DNA of 64,000 nt, from positions 62,001 through 126,000 of the forward strand of contig NZ_FQXT01000007.1 in NCBI RefSeq assembly GCF_900130045.1, read 5' to 3'. Below the pieces are notes generated by a model. That model was given only the letters and a program-made list of their open reading frames with translations. It ran no database searches and was not told the DNA's origin. Position numbers and translations under genes: made by a program. Positions 17,121 to 28,400 of this stretch are shown here, piece after piece. Source of the stretch: Leeuwenhoekiella palythoae (GTDB taxonomy: Bacteria; Bacteroidota; Bacteroidia; Flavobacteriales; Flavobacteriaceae). Position 1 is the first letter of the stretch. Each line of letters starts with the position of its first letter.

Positions 17121-17174
17121 GATACCAAGAAACATTATTGGAAAACCAAATAATTCAATTAAAATTCAAAACTT

Positions 17175-20100
17175 ATGAAGCAAGTAATACTTAGAAGTAT
17201 GTTGTTTTTCGCTTCGCTTTTACTGGCAGGTATGGCGCAAGCACAAACAGTATCCGGAACAGTATCTGAACCTAATGGTCCGCTTCCGGGCGCAAACGTT
17301 CTCGTAAAAGGAACTACTAATGGTACAACTACTGATTTTGATGGAAATTACACCTTAAACGATGTAGCTACCGGAAGTGTCCTAGTTTTTAGCTACGTAG
17401 GCTTTGCTCCTCAAGAAGTTGCTGTAAACGGTAGATCTACTGTTAACGTGACACTTCAAGAGGATGCTGCAGCTTTAGATGAAGTAGTTCTTATTGGTTA
17501 TGGGTCAACTACAGTTAAAGATGCAACGGGAACCGTTGCTTCGGTAACTTCAGAAGATTTCAACCAAGGGGTAATTGCTTCCCCAGAACAATTAATTCAA
17601 GGTAAAACTGCCGGGGTACAAATATCACAGTCTTCTGGTGAGCCGGGAGCAGGTATCAATGTGCGTATTAGGGGTTCAAACTCTATTCGTTCTGGGAACA
17701 ACCCCCTTATCGTTGTTGATGGTGTGCCATTAACAACCTCAGGAGCTCCTGCTGCAGGTGACTTAGGTGTAGGTGGTGGTTCTTCAAGAAACCCATTAAG
17801 TTTCTTAAACCCAACCGATATAGAAAGTATCTCTATTCTTAAAGATGCATCAGCAACTGCGATCTACGGTTCTCGTGGTGCTAATGGTGTAATCATCGTA
17901 CAAACCAAGAGTGGCCGTGGTAGCTCTGGAGGTGTTTGGGAAGTAAGCAGTAACGTAAGCTTCTCTTCTCCGGCAAGAGAATATGATCTACTAACAGCAG
18001 ATCAATACCTTAATGCTTTACCAGATTATGGAGGAGACCCTTCATTATTAGACTTTGGTTTCGCTTCTGACTTTCAAGATTTTTATACCAGAAATGCGAT
18101 CTCTACTCAAAATAACTTGAGCTATGCACACAGCTATACTTCTGGTAACGTGCGTGCGTCATTTGGTTATTCAGACCAGCAGGGTGTTATCAGAAACACA
18201 GGTCAAGAAAGAATTACTGGTCGTTTAAATGCTACGCAGCGTTTGTTTGATGATAAACTTACCTTAAGCTTACAGACCACTTTATCTCGTGTAAATGATC
18301 AAAACGCTCCTATTAGTGGTCAGGCTGGTTCAACAGGTGACTTAATTGGTTCATCAATTACAGCAAACCCTACTTGGCCAGTTGATGCTGACTTTTCTCC
18401 GGGAAGTAACTTATTAAACCCGGTTAACTTATTACGTTATTATCAAAGTGAGTCTAATACCAATCGTTTTTTAGCAAACCTTTCTGCGGAGTATAAAATT
18501 ACAGATGCAATTAGCGCTAAAGTAACCGGAGGTTATGACAAAAGTGATGCAAAAACTATCGCGCTTTTCTCCCCTGAAGTAGCTGGTATCAACCGTGTGT
18601 CTGGTAACGGTCAAGGAACCTACGGAACTTTTGATCAGACTAACAAGCTTTTTGAAGCTACTTTAAGCTACAACAAGCAGTTTGAAAACTCAAAAATTGA
18701 CGTAGTTGCCGGTTATTCTTATCAAGAATTTGCTCGTGAAGGAATAAACGCTGGTGGTATTGGCTTTGGTCCAGATATGGGCTTAGCTGCTAGCCAACTT
18801 GAAGATCAGTATGATTTGATCGCCAATACGATCTCTGGTTCGTTTCAAAACTTTGCTTACGACCAAGACAGAGATTATGTAAACCGAATTGATTTTGGAG
18901 CACCATTTGACTCTGCATTCGTTTCTGAACCCATCGGTACAAGTTACTCTCAGCTTTTTACTGCGTATTTCGCAAATACCTTTGATAACACAGATGAATT
19001 ACAATCGTATTTCGCTCGTGTAAACTATACGCTTGCTGATAAATACTTATTTACAGGAACATTCAGAGCTGACGGTTCTTCAACTTTCGGACCTGAAAAT
19101 CAATATGGTTATTTCCCTTCTGGTGCTTTTGCTTGGCAAATTCACGAAGAAGACTTTATTGGAGACAATGTATCTACCCTTAAGTTAAGATTAGGTGCAG
19201 GGGTTGTTGGTAACCAAGAAGGTTTAGGATACGCTAATTTCATCAGAAGAACACGTTTCTCTGATATCGGAATTACCGATAACTTGACGGTAACTAACTC
19301 AGGAACTCAGTTTGTAGGTAACAATAACGAAGCGCTTCAATGGGAGTCTACTTTGGACGTAAACATTGGTGTTGACTTTGGTTTCAACAACGATCGCTTT
19401 AATGGGTCTTTCAACCTGTACCGTAAAGAAACTACAGACTTACTATTATTAAGTACGCTTGCAGCTCCACAGGTTCCGGGTATCGAAACTATTTTCCAAA
19501 ACTTGACTGATGGTAAAGTAGTGAACCAAGGGGTTGAACTTGCGCTTAATTACGACTTTGTACAAACAGAAGATTTTACTTTCTCTTCTTCTTTCAACAT
19601 TGCTTATAACCATAATGAGGTGTTAGATACTGATCGTATCATTGATACAGGACCAATTAATGGTAATGGTTTAACTGGTGCTTTTGCGCAACGCTTACAA
19701 GCAGGGTATCCTTTATTCTCTTTCTATATGGCTGAATTCACAGGTTTTGATGAAAACGGAAATCCAACATATGTAGATGTCGATGGTAATGGTGAAGGAG
19801 ATCCAGATGCAGATAAGAAATTTGTAGGCGAAGATGCTCAGCCAGATTGGACTGCCGGACTTTCTTTAAACGCAACATATAAGAACTTTGATTTTGCTGC
19901 ATATTTTAATGGGCAGTTTGGATTCTCAGTTTATAACGCAACAGACAATGCATTCTTTAATGCAGGTGGTATCACAATCGCTAAAAACGTAACCACTGAT
20001 GTATTAACTAGTGGTGAAGCTCCAGGTTCTTCAGTAGCAGTTTCTACACGTTTCTTAGAGAAAGGAGATTTTGTACGCTTACAAACTTTAAGCGTAGGAT

Positions 20101-20318
20101 ATAATGTACCTATGAGCGGTGAAGGATTATTTGACTCACTTCGTTTTTCAGTAACAGGTCAAAACGTATTCTTAATCACTGGTTACTCTGGGCTTGATCC
20201 TGAAGTTTCTACAAACACAGGTAGTCTTAATGCTTCTAACATTCCTACCGCAGGTATTGAATACGCAGCATTCCCAAGACCTCGTACATTCTCATTTGGT
20301 GTTAACGCAAGATTTTAA
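17175..20318 (+). CDS. SusC/RagA-family TonB-dependent outer-membrane transporter
   Basis: 1047 residues. Signal peptide ends at GMAQAQT; residues about 25-115 are the carboxypeptidase-regulatory-like domain (SGTVSEPNGPLPGANVLVKGT, TDFDGNYTL); DEVVLIGYGS precedes the plug domain, with RIRGSNSIRSGNNPLIVVDG and LKDASATAIYGSRGANGVIIVQTK as SusC hallmarks; a long TonB-dependent barrel follows, ending in the aromatic FSFGVNARF. It imports oligomers bound by its SusD partner, encoded 11 bases downstream. Substrate is unknown; the shared LacI-type operator links it to the sugar locus at 35.5-43.5 kb. Confidence 0.95.
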   Translation: MKQVILRSMLFFASLLLAGMAQAQTVSGTVSEPNGPLPGANVLVKGTTNGTTTDFDGNYTLNDVATGSVLVFSYVGFAPQEVAVNGRSTVNVTLQEDAAALDEVVLIGYGSTTVKDATGTVASVTSEDFNQGVIASPEQLIQGKTAGVQISQSSGEPGAGINVRIRGSNSIRSGNNPLIVVDGVPLTTSGAPAAGDLGVGGGSSRNPLSFLNPTDIESISILKDASATAIYGSRGANGVIIVQTKSGRGSSGGVWEVSSNVSFSSPAREYDLLTADQYLNALPDYGGDPSLLDFGFASDFQDFYTRNAISTQNNLSYAHSYTSGNVRASFGYSDQQGVIRNTGQERITGRLNATQRLFDDKLTLSLQTTLSRVNDQNAPISGQAGSTGDLIGSSITANPTWPVDADFSPGSNLLNPVNLLRYYQSESNTNRFLANLSAEYKITDAISAKVTGGYDKSDAKTIALFSPEVAGINRVSGNGQGTYGTFDQTNKLFEATLSYNKQFENSKIDVVAGYSYQEFAREGINAGGIGFGPDMGLAASQLEDQYDLIANTISGSFQNFAYDQDRDYVNRIDFGAPFDSAFVSEPIGTSYSQLFTAYFANTFDNTDELQSYFARVNYTLADKYLFTGTFRADGSSTFGPENQYGYFPSGAFAWQIHEEDFIGDNVSTLKLRLGAGVVGNQEGLGYANFIRRTRFSDIGITDNLTVTNSGTQFVGNNNEALQWESTLDVNIGVDFGFNNDRFNGSFNLYRKETTDLLLLSTLAAPQVPGIETIFQNLTDGKVVNQGVELALNYDFVQTEDFTFSSSFNIAYNHNEVLDTDRIIDTGPINGNGLTGAFAQRLQAGYPLFSFYMAEFTGFDENGNPTYVDVDGNGEGDPDADKKFVGEDAQPDWTAGLSLNATYKNFDFAAYFNGQFGFSVYNATDNAFFNAGGITIAKNVTTDVLTSGEAPGSSVAVSTRFLEKGDFVRLQTLSVGYNVPMSGEGLFDSLRFSVTGQNVFLITGYSGLDPEVSTNTGSLNASNIPTAGIEYAAFPRPRTFSFGVNARF

Positions 20319-20329
20319 AAAAAATAACT

Positions 20330-21955
20330 ATGAAATATTTAAAACAACATTTTAAAACTTCTAGGTTTTTAGTAGGAGTCCTATCCTTAGGATTGGCTAT
20401 CTCTTGTACAGACCTAGAGATTGAAGAAACAGATTCAAGACAGTCACCAGACTTTCAAGGGGTAGGTGATGTAGATTTATTTATTGATGGTATCTACAAC
20501 AGTTTAAACGGAATCATTGGTAACCAGGCAGATTTCTTTGCGCTTAGTGAAGTGACTACAGATGCTGCACTGGTTCCTACCAGAGGTTCTGACTGGGGTG
20601 ATAACGGGATCTGGAGACAGTTGCACCAGCACGATTGGAGAACTGATCACCAGTATATCACAAACACATTCAACCAGTGGAACCAAACGCAGTTTGCTGC
20701 GTCTCAAGCTTTGTCTGACCTATCAAGCCCTAATGAAGAGCAACGCGCTCAAGCCTCTTTCTTAAGAGCATTAGGTGTATTCTTTGTTCTTGATAACTTT
20801 GGTCAAGTGCCTATTCGTGATCCTGAAGCGTCTTTATTAGACAATCCTGAAGTGATCACCGGGCAAGAAGCTGTTGATTATATCATTTCAGACTTGAATA
20901 CCGCAATCGCCGGTTTACCTACTTTAGGACCTGGTTCTGGCGTGGGAACTGCAACCTCTGATCACGCTAGAGCTTCCAAAGCTGCCGCACGTTATTTATT
21001 AGCAAAAGTGCTTCTTAACAAGCATATTTATGTAGGTGGCGAGCCTGCTACTGCAGATATGCAACAAGTTATTGAGCTGGTAGACGCTATTGATGCTGAT
21101 GGCTATGGAATTGAAGATGATTACTTTGATATCTTTAGAAATGAATTAGATGATGAAACGATCTGGTTTATCCCTACTTCTGTAGGTAACCGAATCTGGA
21201 ATGGTCTGCACTACAACAGTGCTCCTGAAATTGCAGGTGGTGGTTGGAATGGTTTTGCTACGCTAGCAGAATACTACGATATGTTTGAGGGAGATCCTAA
21301 TGTAAATACACCAGGATCTGGTCAAGAAGAACGTCGTGGTTTTGTTCCTACCGAAGGTCTTGCTGCAGGTTCGTTTGAAGGTTCATCAGATTCTAATGAT
21401 GATGGTTTTGCAGATGGATCAAACATTGGTTTTGGTTTCTTAGTAGGTCAGCAATACGATTATGATGGCACTCCATTAAATGATCGTGGTGGTAACCCAC
21501 TTACTTTTAAGAGACAATTTACGGACGGTAATGGTAATGTTAGCCTTATCAATAACAGCGAAACGACTGGTATTCGTGTACAAAAGTACAACGCCCGTTA
21601 CGGCGGATTTGTGGAGCACGAAATTTTCTTCCGCTATTCTGATGCGTATTTGATGAAAGCTGAAGCAATGTTTAGAGCTGGTCAAGACCCAACTGCAATG
21701 ATGAATGTGCTACGTGGTCTTCGTGAGGCTACTCCGTTTACTTCGGTTACTGAGCAAGACATTCTAGATGAAAGAGGTCGCGAACTTTATGCTGAGTTCT
21801 GGAGACGTAATGATATGATTCGTTTTGGTCAATATACCAGAGGATGGGAATTAAAAGCAGATTCTCAAATAGGAAATGAAAACAGAAACTTGTTCCCAAT
21901 TCCTGCCAGTCAGATAATTCTTAACCCTAATTTGACTCAAAATCCAGGATACTAA
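20330..21955 (+). CDS. SusD/RagB-family nutrient-binding lipoprotein
   Basis: 541 residues with a lipobox (LAISC, Cys26). SusD features: FLRALGVFFVLDNFGQVPIRD in the TPR region, ATSDHARASKAAARYLLAKVLLNK, and the C-terminal RDxL-like tail DILDERGRELYAEFWRRNDMIRFG and LFPIPASQIILNPNLTQNPGY. It is the surface lid of the adjacent SusC transporter. A strong hairpin terminator follows, which should make susCD more highly expressed than the genes after it. Confidence 0.95.
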   Translation: MKYLKQHFKTSRFLVGVLSLGLAISCTDLEIEETDSRQSPDFQGVGDVDLFIDGIYNSLNGIIGNQADFFALSEVTTDAALVPTRGSDWGDNGIWRQLHQHDWRTDHQYITNTFNQWNQTQFAASQALSDLSSPNEEQRAQASFLRALGVFFVLDNFGQVPIRDPEASLLDNPEVITGQEAVDYIISDLNTAIAGLPTLGPGSGVGTATSDHARASKAAARYLLAKVLLNKHIYVGGEPATADMQQVIELVDAIDADGYGIEDDYFDIFRNELDDETIWFIPTSVGNRIWNGLHYNSAPEIAGGGWNGFATLAEYYDMFEGDPNVNTPGSGQEERRGFVPTEGLAAGSFEGSSDSNDDGFADGSNIGFGFLVGQQYDYDGTPLNDRGGNPLTFKRQFTDGNGNVSLINNSETTGIRVQKYNARYGGFVEHEIFFRYSDAYLMKAEAMFRAGQDPTAMMNVLRGLREATPFTSVTEQDILDERGRELYAEFWRRNDMIRFGQYTRGWELKADSQIGNENRNLFPIPASQIILNPNLTQNPGY

Positions 21956-21982
21956 TTAGAAAACTTTAGTACTAGATTTATA

Positions 21983-22012
21983 AAAAGGAGGGTCAGCATT
22001 GGCCCTCCTTTT
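21983..22012 (+). terminator. Hairpin terminator after susD
   Basis: 10-base perfect stem (21983-21992 / 22003-22012), 10-base loop, ending in four T. It stands between susD and the first VCBS lipoprotein gene; partial readthrough is likely because no clear promoter is seen in the next 105 bases. Confidence 0.8.
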
Positions 22013-22117
22013 AAATTGAAAGATTTCTCAAACTTTACCTTCTAAATTGTTTCAACTTTAGAAAAAGACTCCTAGTTTTAAACACAAGCTACTTTTCCCT
22101 AAACTGTAAAAAAATCA

Positions 22118-25100
22118 ATGACAAGATTATACCCTTTCTTTTTGAGCGTATTACTTGCTATGAGTTTTTCTTGCAGTAAAGAGACCACAGAATCTAAATT
22201 CATTGAGGCTCAAAATACAGGCATTACCTTCAGCAACGACTTAACAAATACACCCCAACTCAACATTCTTAACTACTTGTACTTTTATAATGGTGCAGGT
22301 ACAGCCGTTGCCGATTTTAATAATGATGGCCTGCTGGATATTTATTTCACCGGAAATCAAGTCGCAGATCAATTATACCTGAATCAAGGAGATTTAAAAT
22401 TTATTGATATTACTGACAAAGCTGCCATATACACCGCTGCAGATTCTTGGAATACCGGCGTTACCACTGTAGACATTAATGCAGACGGACTCCTCGATAT
22501 CTATGTATGTACGGTAAGTGGTCATCTTGATCAAACCGGAAGTAACAAACTTTATATCAATCAGGGAGTGCACGGCACGGTGCCCATGTTTATTGAGTCT
22601 GCTGCTGCTTACGGCTTAGATTATTCCGGACTCTCTACACAGGCTAGTTTTTTTGATTATGATAAAGATGGAGATCTAGATATGTATCTCCTCAATCACT
22701 CAGTGCATCCTAATGCCAGCTACGGCAGAGCAGCCATCCGCAAGATCCCTGATCCGCGAGGCGGTGACAAACTCTATCGCAATGATGGTAATAAGTTCAC
22801 CGACGTAACCGAGCAAGCCGGGATCTTTAGTAGTAAAATAGGTTATGGGCTAGGTGTTTCCATATCAGATTTAAATAACGATGGCTACCCAGATATTTAT
22901 ATTGCTAACGATTTTTTTGAGAATGACTACGTTTACATCAATAATCAGGACGGCACATTTTCTGAAGTAAATACTACGCAAAACCTACTGGGGCACACCT
23001 CGCATTTTTCGATGGGAAGCGATATTGCTGACCTCAACAATGATGGCAATACAGACATTTTAAGCTTAGATATGTTGCCTGAAAACCTTGAAGTTTTAAA
23101 AGCTTCGGGAAATGAATACGCCTACCCTATTTATCAAAACCAACTCAGAAACGGCTATGATTATCAGTTTATGCAAAACACCTTACAACTTAATCTAGGT
23201 AATGGCAGATTTGCAGAAACTGCGTTTCAAAGTGGTGTCGCCGCAACTGAATGGTCCTGGAGCCCTTTAATGGCTGATTTGGACAACGATGGTCATAAAG
23301 ACATTTATATCGCTAACGGAATTCTGGGCGCTACTAATGATATGGATTTTGTGAATTTCATCTCCAACGAGAGTATTCAAAAGCGTTTAGGCAAAAATAT
23401 GTCCGAAACTGAAATGGAATTCATCAACAAACTTCCGGAAATCAAGGCGACCAATTATGCCTATAAAAATTTGGGTAACGGCACTTTTGACGATGTTACC
23501 GCACAATGGACTTCTAATCAAAAAACCTTTAGCAATGGTGCTACTTATGGAGATCTGGACAATGATGGCGATCTTGATCTGGTGGTAAATAACGTCAACC
23601 AGCCAGCATCTATTTTAAAAAACACCACCATTGAAACCTCACAACGTTCAAATGGAATTTCAGTTCATCTTATAGGCACTAAGCCCAATACTTTTGGGAT
23701 TGGCGCCAAAATCACAGCGTATACACCAAACCATACTCAGGTTTTTGAAAACTATAGCACACGTGGCTTTATGTCAGCAGTTGCTCCCTCCATTTTTATA
23801 GGATTGGGCAACGCCACACAATTAGACTCGTTAAAAGTACTCTGGCCTTCCGGAAAATCTCAAGTGATCGCAAATGTTAAAACCGAGCTGTTTTTGGATG
23901 AAAAAGACGCCTCGCAAACCGCTTTTAAAACTCAAGCTCCATCAGATCTTGTTTGGGTTCAAGACAGTACGGCAATAAATTTTCAGCACAAAGACGGGAA
24001 TTCTATTGAATTTAGTCGGGATCCTTTAGTTCCCTACGCAAACACTAACACCGGTCCGGCAATTGAAACCGGAGATTTGAATAATGACGGTCTTGATGAT
24101 ATTTTAATTCTAGGTGCCAAAGCGCAAAAAACGAGCATTTTCTTTCAGCAGGAGAATGGGAACTTTACTGAAGATTTTCTCCCTGAAAGTGAAGAAGACG
24201 CGATCAACGAAGATACCGCTGCGACACTTATTGATGTCAATAATGACGGTTTGCTCGATATTGTCATCGCCAGCGGCGGGAATGAATTCACCTCCGGAAG
24301 ACAACTAACACCTCGCCTTTACCTAAATTCGGAGGAAGGTTTTATTAAAATGAATAAAGCTTTTGAAGGCGTGACGCTTAATGCTTCGGCGATCACTGCT
24401 ATAGATTTTGATAATGACGACCATATTGATCTCGCTATAACCAGTGATCTGGTTCCTCAACAATTTGGCGCTACTCCGCAGCAATTCCTTCTAAAAAATG
24501 ATGGCAAAGGAAATTTCGCTGATGTTACCCAAAAATATGCTCCCGACTTTTCTTCCGCAGGAAATGTAAAGGATCTTATCTGGGTTGACCTTGACATCAA
24601 CGGTTTTAAAGATGCGATTGTCTGCGGTCACTGGATGCCTGTCAAGATCTTTATGAATTCGGGCGAAAAGCTAAAGCTTCTAAATTCGGATGACCTGAAA
24701 AACACAAACGGACTCTGGAATAGCATTCGTGCTGAAGATTTTGACGGCGATGGCGATATGGATTTGATTGCCGGCAATTGGGGCTTGAACACCCGCCTGA
24801 CCGCTTCGGTTGAAAAACCCTTGAATCTGTATCGTTTTGACTTTGATAATAACGGAAAGATTGACCCGATCACGACCTATTTCTACAAGGGAACCGAAAC
24901 CGTTTTGGCGACCAAAGATGAGTTGGTTAAGCAACTTCCGTTCTTGAATAAAAAATTCTTGAGTTATCACGATTTTGCAAAAGCCGGCATCACCGATTTA
25001 CTTTCTGAAGAAAAACTTGAAAAAGCCGAAAAAAAGCAAGTATTTACGCTTGAGACCACGTATTTTGAAAACCAAGGAAATTTAGCGTTTAAAGCAACTG

Positions 25101-25417
25101 CGTTACCGCAAATGGCACAGATTTCGAGTGTAAAATCAATCATAACCGAAGATTTCAATTCCGACGGTTTACTAGATATCTTGCTTTTAGGAAACGATAG
25201 CGAGATCAGCACCCAGTTGGGCCGCCTTGATGCTTCGCACGGTGTGTTTTTATTAAATACAGGATCGGGTTTCAACTATACCGGCAACCACACTATTGAT
25301 ATTAGAGGCGCTGTACGCAGCAACTCAAAGTTGAAAATTAAAGACGACCTTTTTTACATCATAGGTCGTAATAATGATAAACCGCTTTTTATTAGAAAAG
25401 AGACTGCACATGATTAG
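22118..25417 (+). CDS. CRTAC1-type VCBS/ASPIC-UnbV lipoprotein, copy 1
   Basis: 1099 residues with lipobox Cys19 (AMSFSC). Many FG-GAP/VCBS calcium-binding repeats are visible (for example DFNNDGLLDIYF, DINADGLLDIYV, DLNNDGYPDIYI, DLDNDGHKDIYI), consistent with two beta-propellers. Between them, at about residues 515-580, lies an ASPIC/UnbV domain (GIGAKI...STRGFMSAV...GLGNA...LWPSGKSQ). The family is common beside SusCD in Bacteroidota but has no established function. It overlaps the next paralogue by 8 bases. Surface ligand binding is an inference from the fold and the lipid anchor. Confidence 0.9.
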   Translation: MTRLYPFFLSVLLAMSFSCSKETTESKFIEAQNTGITFSNDLTNTPQLNILNYLYFYNGAGTAVADFNNDGLLDIYFTGNQVADQLYLNQGDLKFIDITDKAAIYTAADSWNTGVTTVDINADGLLDIYVCTVSGHLDQTGSNKLYINQGVHGTVPMFIESAAAYGLDYSGLSTQASFFDYDKDGDLDMYLLNHSVHPNASYGRAAIRKIPDPRGGDKLYRNDGNKFTDVTEQAGIFSSKIGYGLGVSISDLNNDGYPDIYIANDFFENDYVYINNQDGTFSEVNTTQNLLGHTSHFSMGSDIADLNNDGNTDILSLDMLPENLEVLKASGNEYAYPIYQNQLRNGYDYQFMQNTLQLNLGNGRFAETAFQSGVAATEWSWSPLMADLDNDGHKDIYIANGILGATNDMDFVNFISNESIQKRLGKNMSETEMEFINKLPEIKATNYAYKNLGNGTFDDVTAQWTSNQKTFSNGATYGDLDNDGDLDLVVNNVNQPASILKNTTIETSQRSNGISVHLIGTKPNTFGIGAKITAYTPNHTQVFENYSTRGFMSAVAPSIFIGLGNATQLDSLKVLWPSGKSQVIANVKTELFLDEKDASQTAFKTQAPSDLVWVQDSTAINFQHKDGNSIEFSRDPLVPYANTNTGPAIETGDLNNDGLDDILILGAKAQKTSIFFQQENGNFTEDFLPESEEDAINEDTAATLIDVNNDGLLDIVIASGGNEFTSGRQLTPRLYLNSEEGFIKMNKAFEGVTLNASAITAIDFDNDDHIDLAITSDLVPQQFGATPQQFLLKNDGKGNFADVTQKYAPDFSSAGNVKDLIWVDLDINGFKDAIVCGHWMPVKIFMNSGEKLKLLNSDDLKNTNGLWNSIRAEDFDGDGDMDLIAGNWGLNTRLTASVEKPLNLYRFDFDNNGKIDPITTYFYKGTETVLATKDELVKQLPFLNKKFLSYHDFAKAGITDLLSEEKLEKAEKKQVFTLETTYFENQGNLAFKATALPQMAQISSVKSIITEDFNSDGLLDILLLGNDSEISTQLGRLDASHGVFLLNTGSGFNYTGNHTIDIRGAVRSNSKLKIKDDLFYIIGRNNDKPLFIRKETAHD

Positions 25418-28400
25418 TTTTAAGAAAATATACTTTATCGGTATTTGTTTAGCTTTCGCTGCTTGTGATCAGGATAAGCAAGAAAATGATGCTGCAATAG
25501 ATCAAGAGCCTACTTTGTTTACCACAATGTCTCCCGATGAAACGGGCATCGACTTTGTGAACGCCATTAAAAATCAGAGCGACTTCAACATTTTTAAATA
25601 CCGAAATTTCTATAACGGTGGTGGTGTTGCGATTGGCGACATCAACAATGACGGTCTAGCAGACATTTACCTAACCGCCAATATGGAGCAAAACAAACTG
25701 TACCTCAACAAAGGAAATTTTCAGTTTGAAGACATTACCGAAAAAGCCGGTGTGGGCGGAAACAAACCTTGGTCTACCGGTGTGGTGATGGCAGATGTAA
25801 ACGCTGATGGTTTACTGGATATTTATGTGAGCAATGCCGGAAATATGAAAGGTAACAACCACGATAATGACCTGTACATTAACAATGGCGACCTTACTTT
25901 TACCGAAAAAGCACAGGAATACAATCTGGCAAAATCAGGATTTTCTACGCAAGCGAGTTTCTTTGATTATGATAAAGATGGTGACCTTGATGTGTATATT
26001 TTAAATAACAGCAACGTTCCTGTAAGCGGCTTGGGATATGCTGAGCAACGCGATACGCGGGCAGAAAACTGGGAGAATGTTCCTGATGTTTTTAAGGGTG
26101 TGGGTGATCTCCTTATGCGTAACGACGGTGGAACTTTTACAGACGTTAGTGAAGAAGCAGGAATTTACGGTAGTTTAATTGGTTTTGGCCTTGGCGTGAT
26201 GATCACAGACATCAATAATGATCTGTATCCGGATATCTATATTTCCAATGATTTCTACGAACGCGATTACCTCTACATCAATCAAAAAGATGGCACTTTT
26301 AAAGAAGAAATAAAAGAATGGACTTCCCACCTATCACTTTCTGCGATGGGTGTTGACATGGCAGATATCAATAACGATGGACTGCAAGATATTTTTATTA
26401 CCGATATGCTTCCCGAGCCGGAAGAGCGTGTAAAATCGGTAATGGAGTTTGACAATTATAATGTGTACAAACTCAAGCAGAGTAAAGATTTTTATCAGCA
26501 GTTTATTCAGAATACACTTCAAGTAAATAATGGCAACGGTACTTTTTCTGAAACCGCCTATTACAGTGGCGTAGATGCAACCGATTGGAGTTGGGCCGGA
26601 CTTCTTGTCGACCTTGATAATGATGGATATCGTGATATTTATGTCACCAACGGAATCAATCACGATTTAACTGATCTTGACTTTGTTGACTTTTTTGCGA
26701 ACGAGATCATTCAAAATATGGCGATGACCGGTAAGCGTCAAGCGATAGATTCGATCATTGATAAAATGCCTAAAAAGCCACTACCTAATGCGGTGTATCG
26801 CAATAAAAAAGATTTGACTTTTGAAGATGCCGGTAAAAAATGGGGACTTGATATGCCGAGTATGTCTAACGGTTCAGCCTACGGAGATTTAGATAATGAT
26901 GGTGATCTGGATCTGGTCGTGAACAACGTAAATATGCAAACCTTCATTTATCGCAATGAAGCTGCGCAACAAACGCAAAACCATTATTTAAGCCTAACCT
27001 TTAAAGGTGGCGAGCAAAACCCGTTTGCTGTGGGTGCTTCGGTGCGTTTGTATTTTGATGATCAGGAGATTTTTCAGGAATTGTATCCGGTGCGAGGGTT
27101 TCAATCTTCTGTAGATTATAAAATGACTATTGGTTTAGGCGCTACGCAAACTATTGATTCGCTTCGCGTTTTATGGCCTAATGATAAAACACAGCTTTTA
27201 ACCCAAGTTGCCACCAATCAAACCTTAGCTTTAGCTCAAGCTGATGCTACAGAAACCTATATTCCAAGAAAGCGACAGCCACAAGCTCAATTGCTAACCG
27301 AACTAAGCAACGAGAAGCTCAAAGCAAATACCGAAAACAATTATAACGACTTTGATTATGAAGGTTTGATCGCTAAAAAACTTTCGCAGGAAGGTCCGGC
27401 GCTGGCTACAGGGGATGTTGATGGTGATGGCAACGAAGATGTTTATGTAGGAGCACCTAGCGGAAGCGCAGGAACGCTGTATTTACATCAAGGCAAAGGC
27501 AAACTGAATATCAAAAACCAGTCGGCTTTTACCGAAGATGCTTTTTATGAAGATACCGCTGCAGCCCTTTTTGATGCCGACGGTGATGGCGATCTGGATT
27601 TAATGGTTGCTTCCGGAGGAAATGAAGTAGGTAAAAAAGAACAGTTAAAACCTAGATTGTATTTAAACGACGGCAAAGGAAACTTTAGCAAAGCTCCCGA
27701 AGAACTTCCTTCAGCATTTCAAAATATGAGTGTCGTTGCGCCTTACGATTTTGATAGCGACGGCGATATGGATGTATTTATAGGTTCGCGCAGTGTGGTT
27801 GGCGTTTATGGTATAGACCCTAAACAACTTTTCTTGGAAAATACCGGCAATGGTTTTTTTGTAAACGCAACAGAGCGTTTGGCTTACGACACCAAAGATG
27901 CAGGAATGGTAACTGACGCGCTTTGGCTGGATATTGACGAAGACGGTAAAGCCGATTTGATAACGGTTTCAGAATGGGGAGCGCCGCTTGTGTATAAAAA
28001 CTCGGGAAGACGATTATCCCTAAAAGAAACAAGTTTAAGCGATAAAACCGGCTGGTGGAACACCATCGCAGCGGTTGACATCGACAATGACGGTGATATG
28101 GATTTAGTATTGGGCAATGAAGGAGAAAATCTACATTATCTACCTTCGGAGCAACGCCCGATGTCTATGTACATCAACGATTTTGACAACAACGGAACAA
28201 TTGAACAAATCACTACGATGCACAAAAATGGGAAGGATTACCCATTGCATCAAAAGAAAGAGATCACCGCGCAAATGAGTTCGCTTAAAAAGCAAAACCT
28301 CAAAGCTTCAGATTATGCAAACCGCTATATCGACGAGATTTTCACTGAAGAAAGTCTCCGAAATGCGATTAAAAAATCGGTAAAATATGCGCAATCTATG

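Larger units (their letters stand above)
16694..17174. other. Intergenic regulatory region upstream of susC
   Basis: A 481-base region without a credible gene. It contains the minus-strand promoter box at 16698, a LacI-type palindrome at 16754-16767, a spaced inverted repeat at 16779-16825, and the susC promoter at 17092-17120. The rest is AT-rich sequence in which I see no further structure. Confidence 0.7.
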
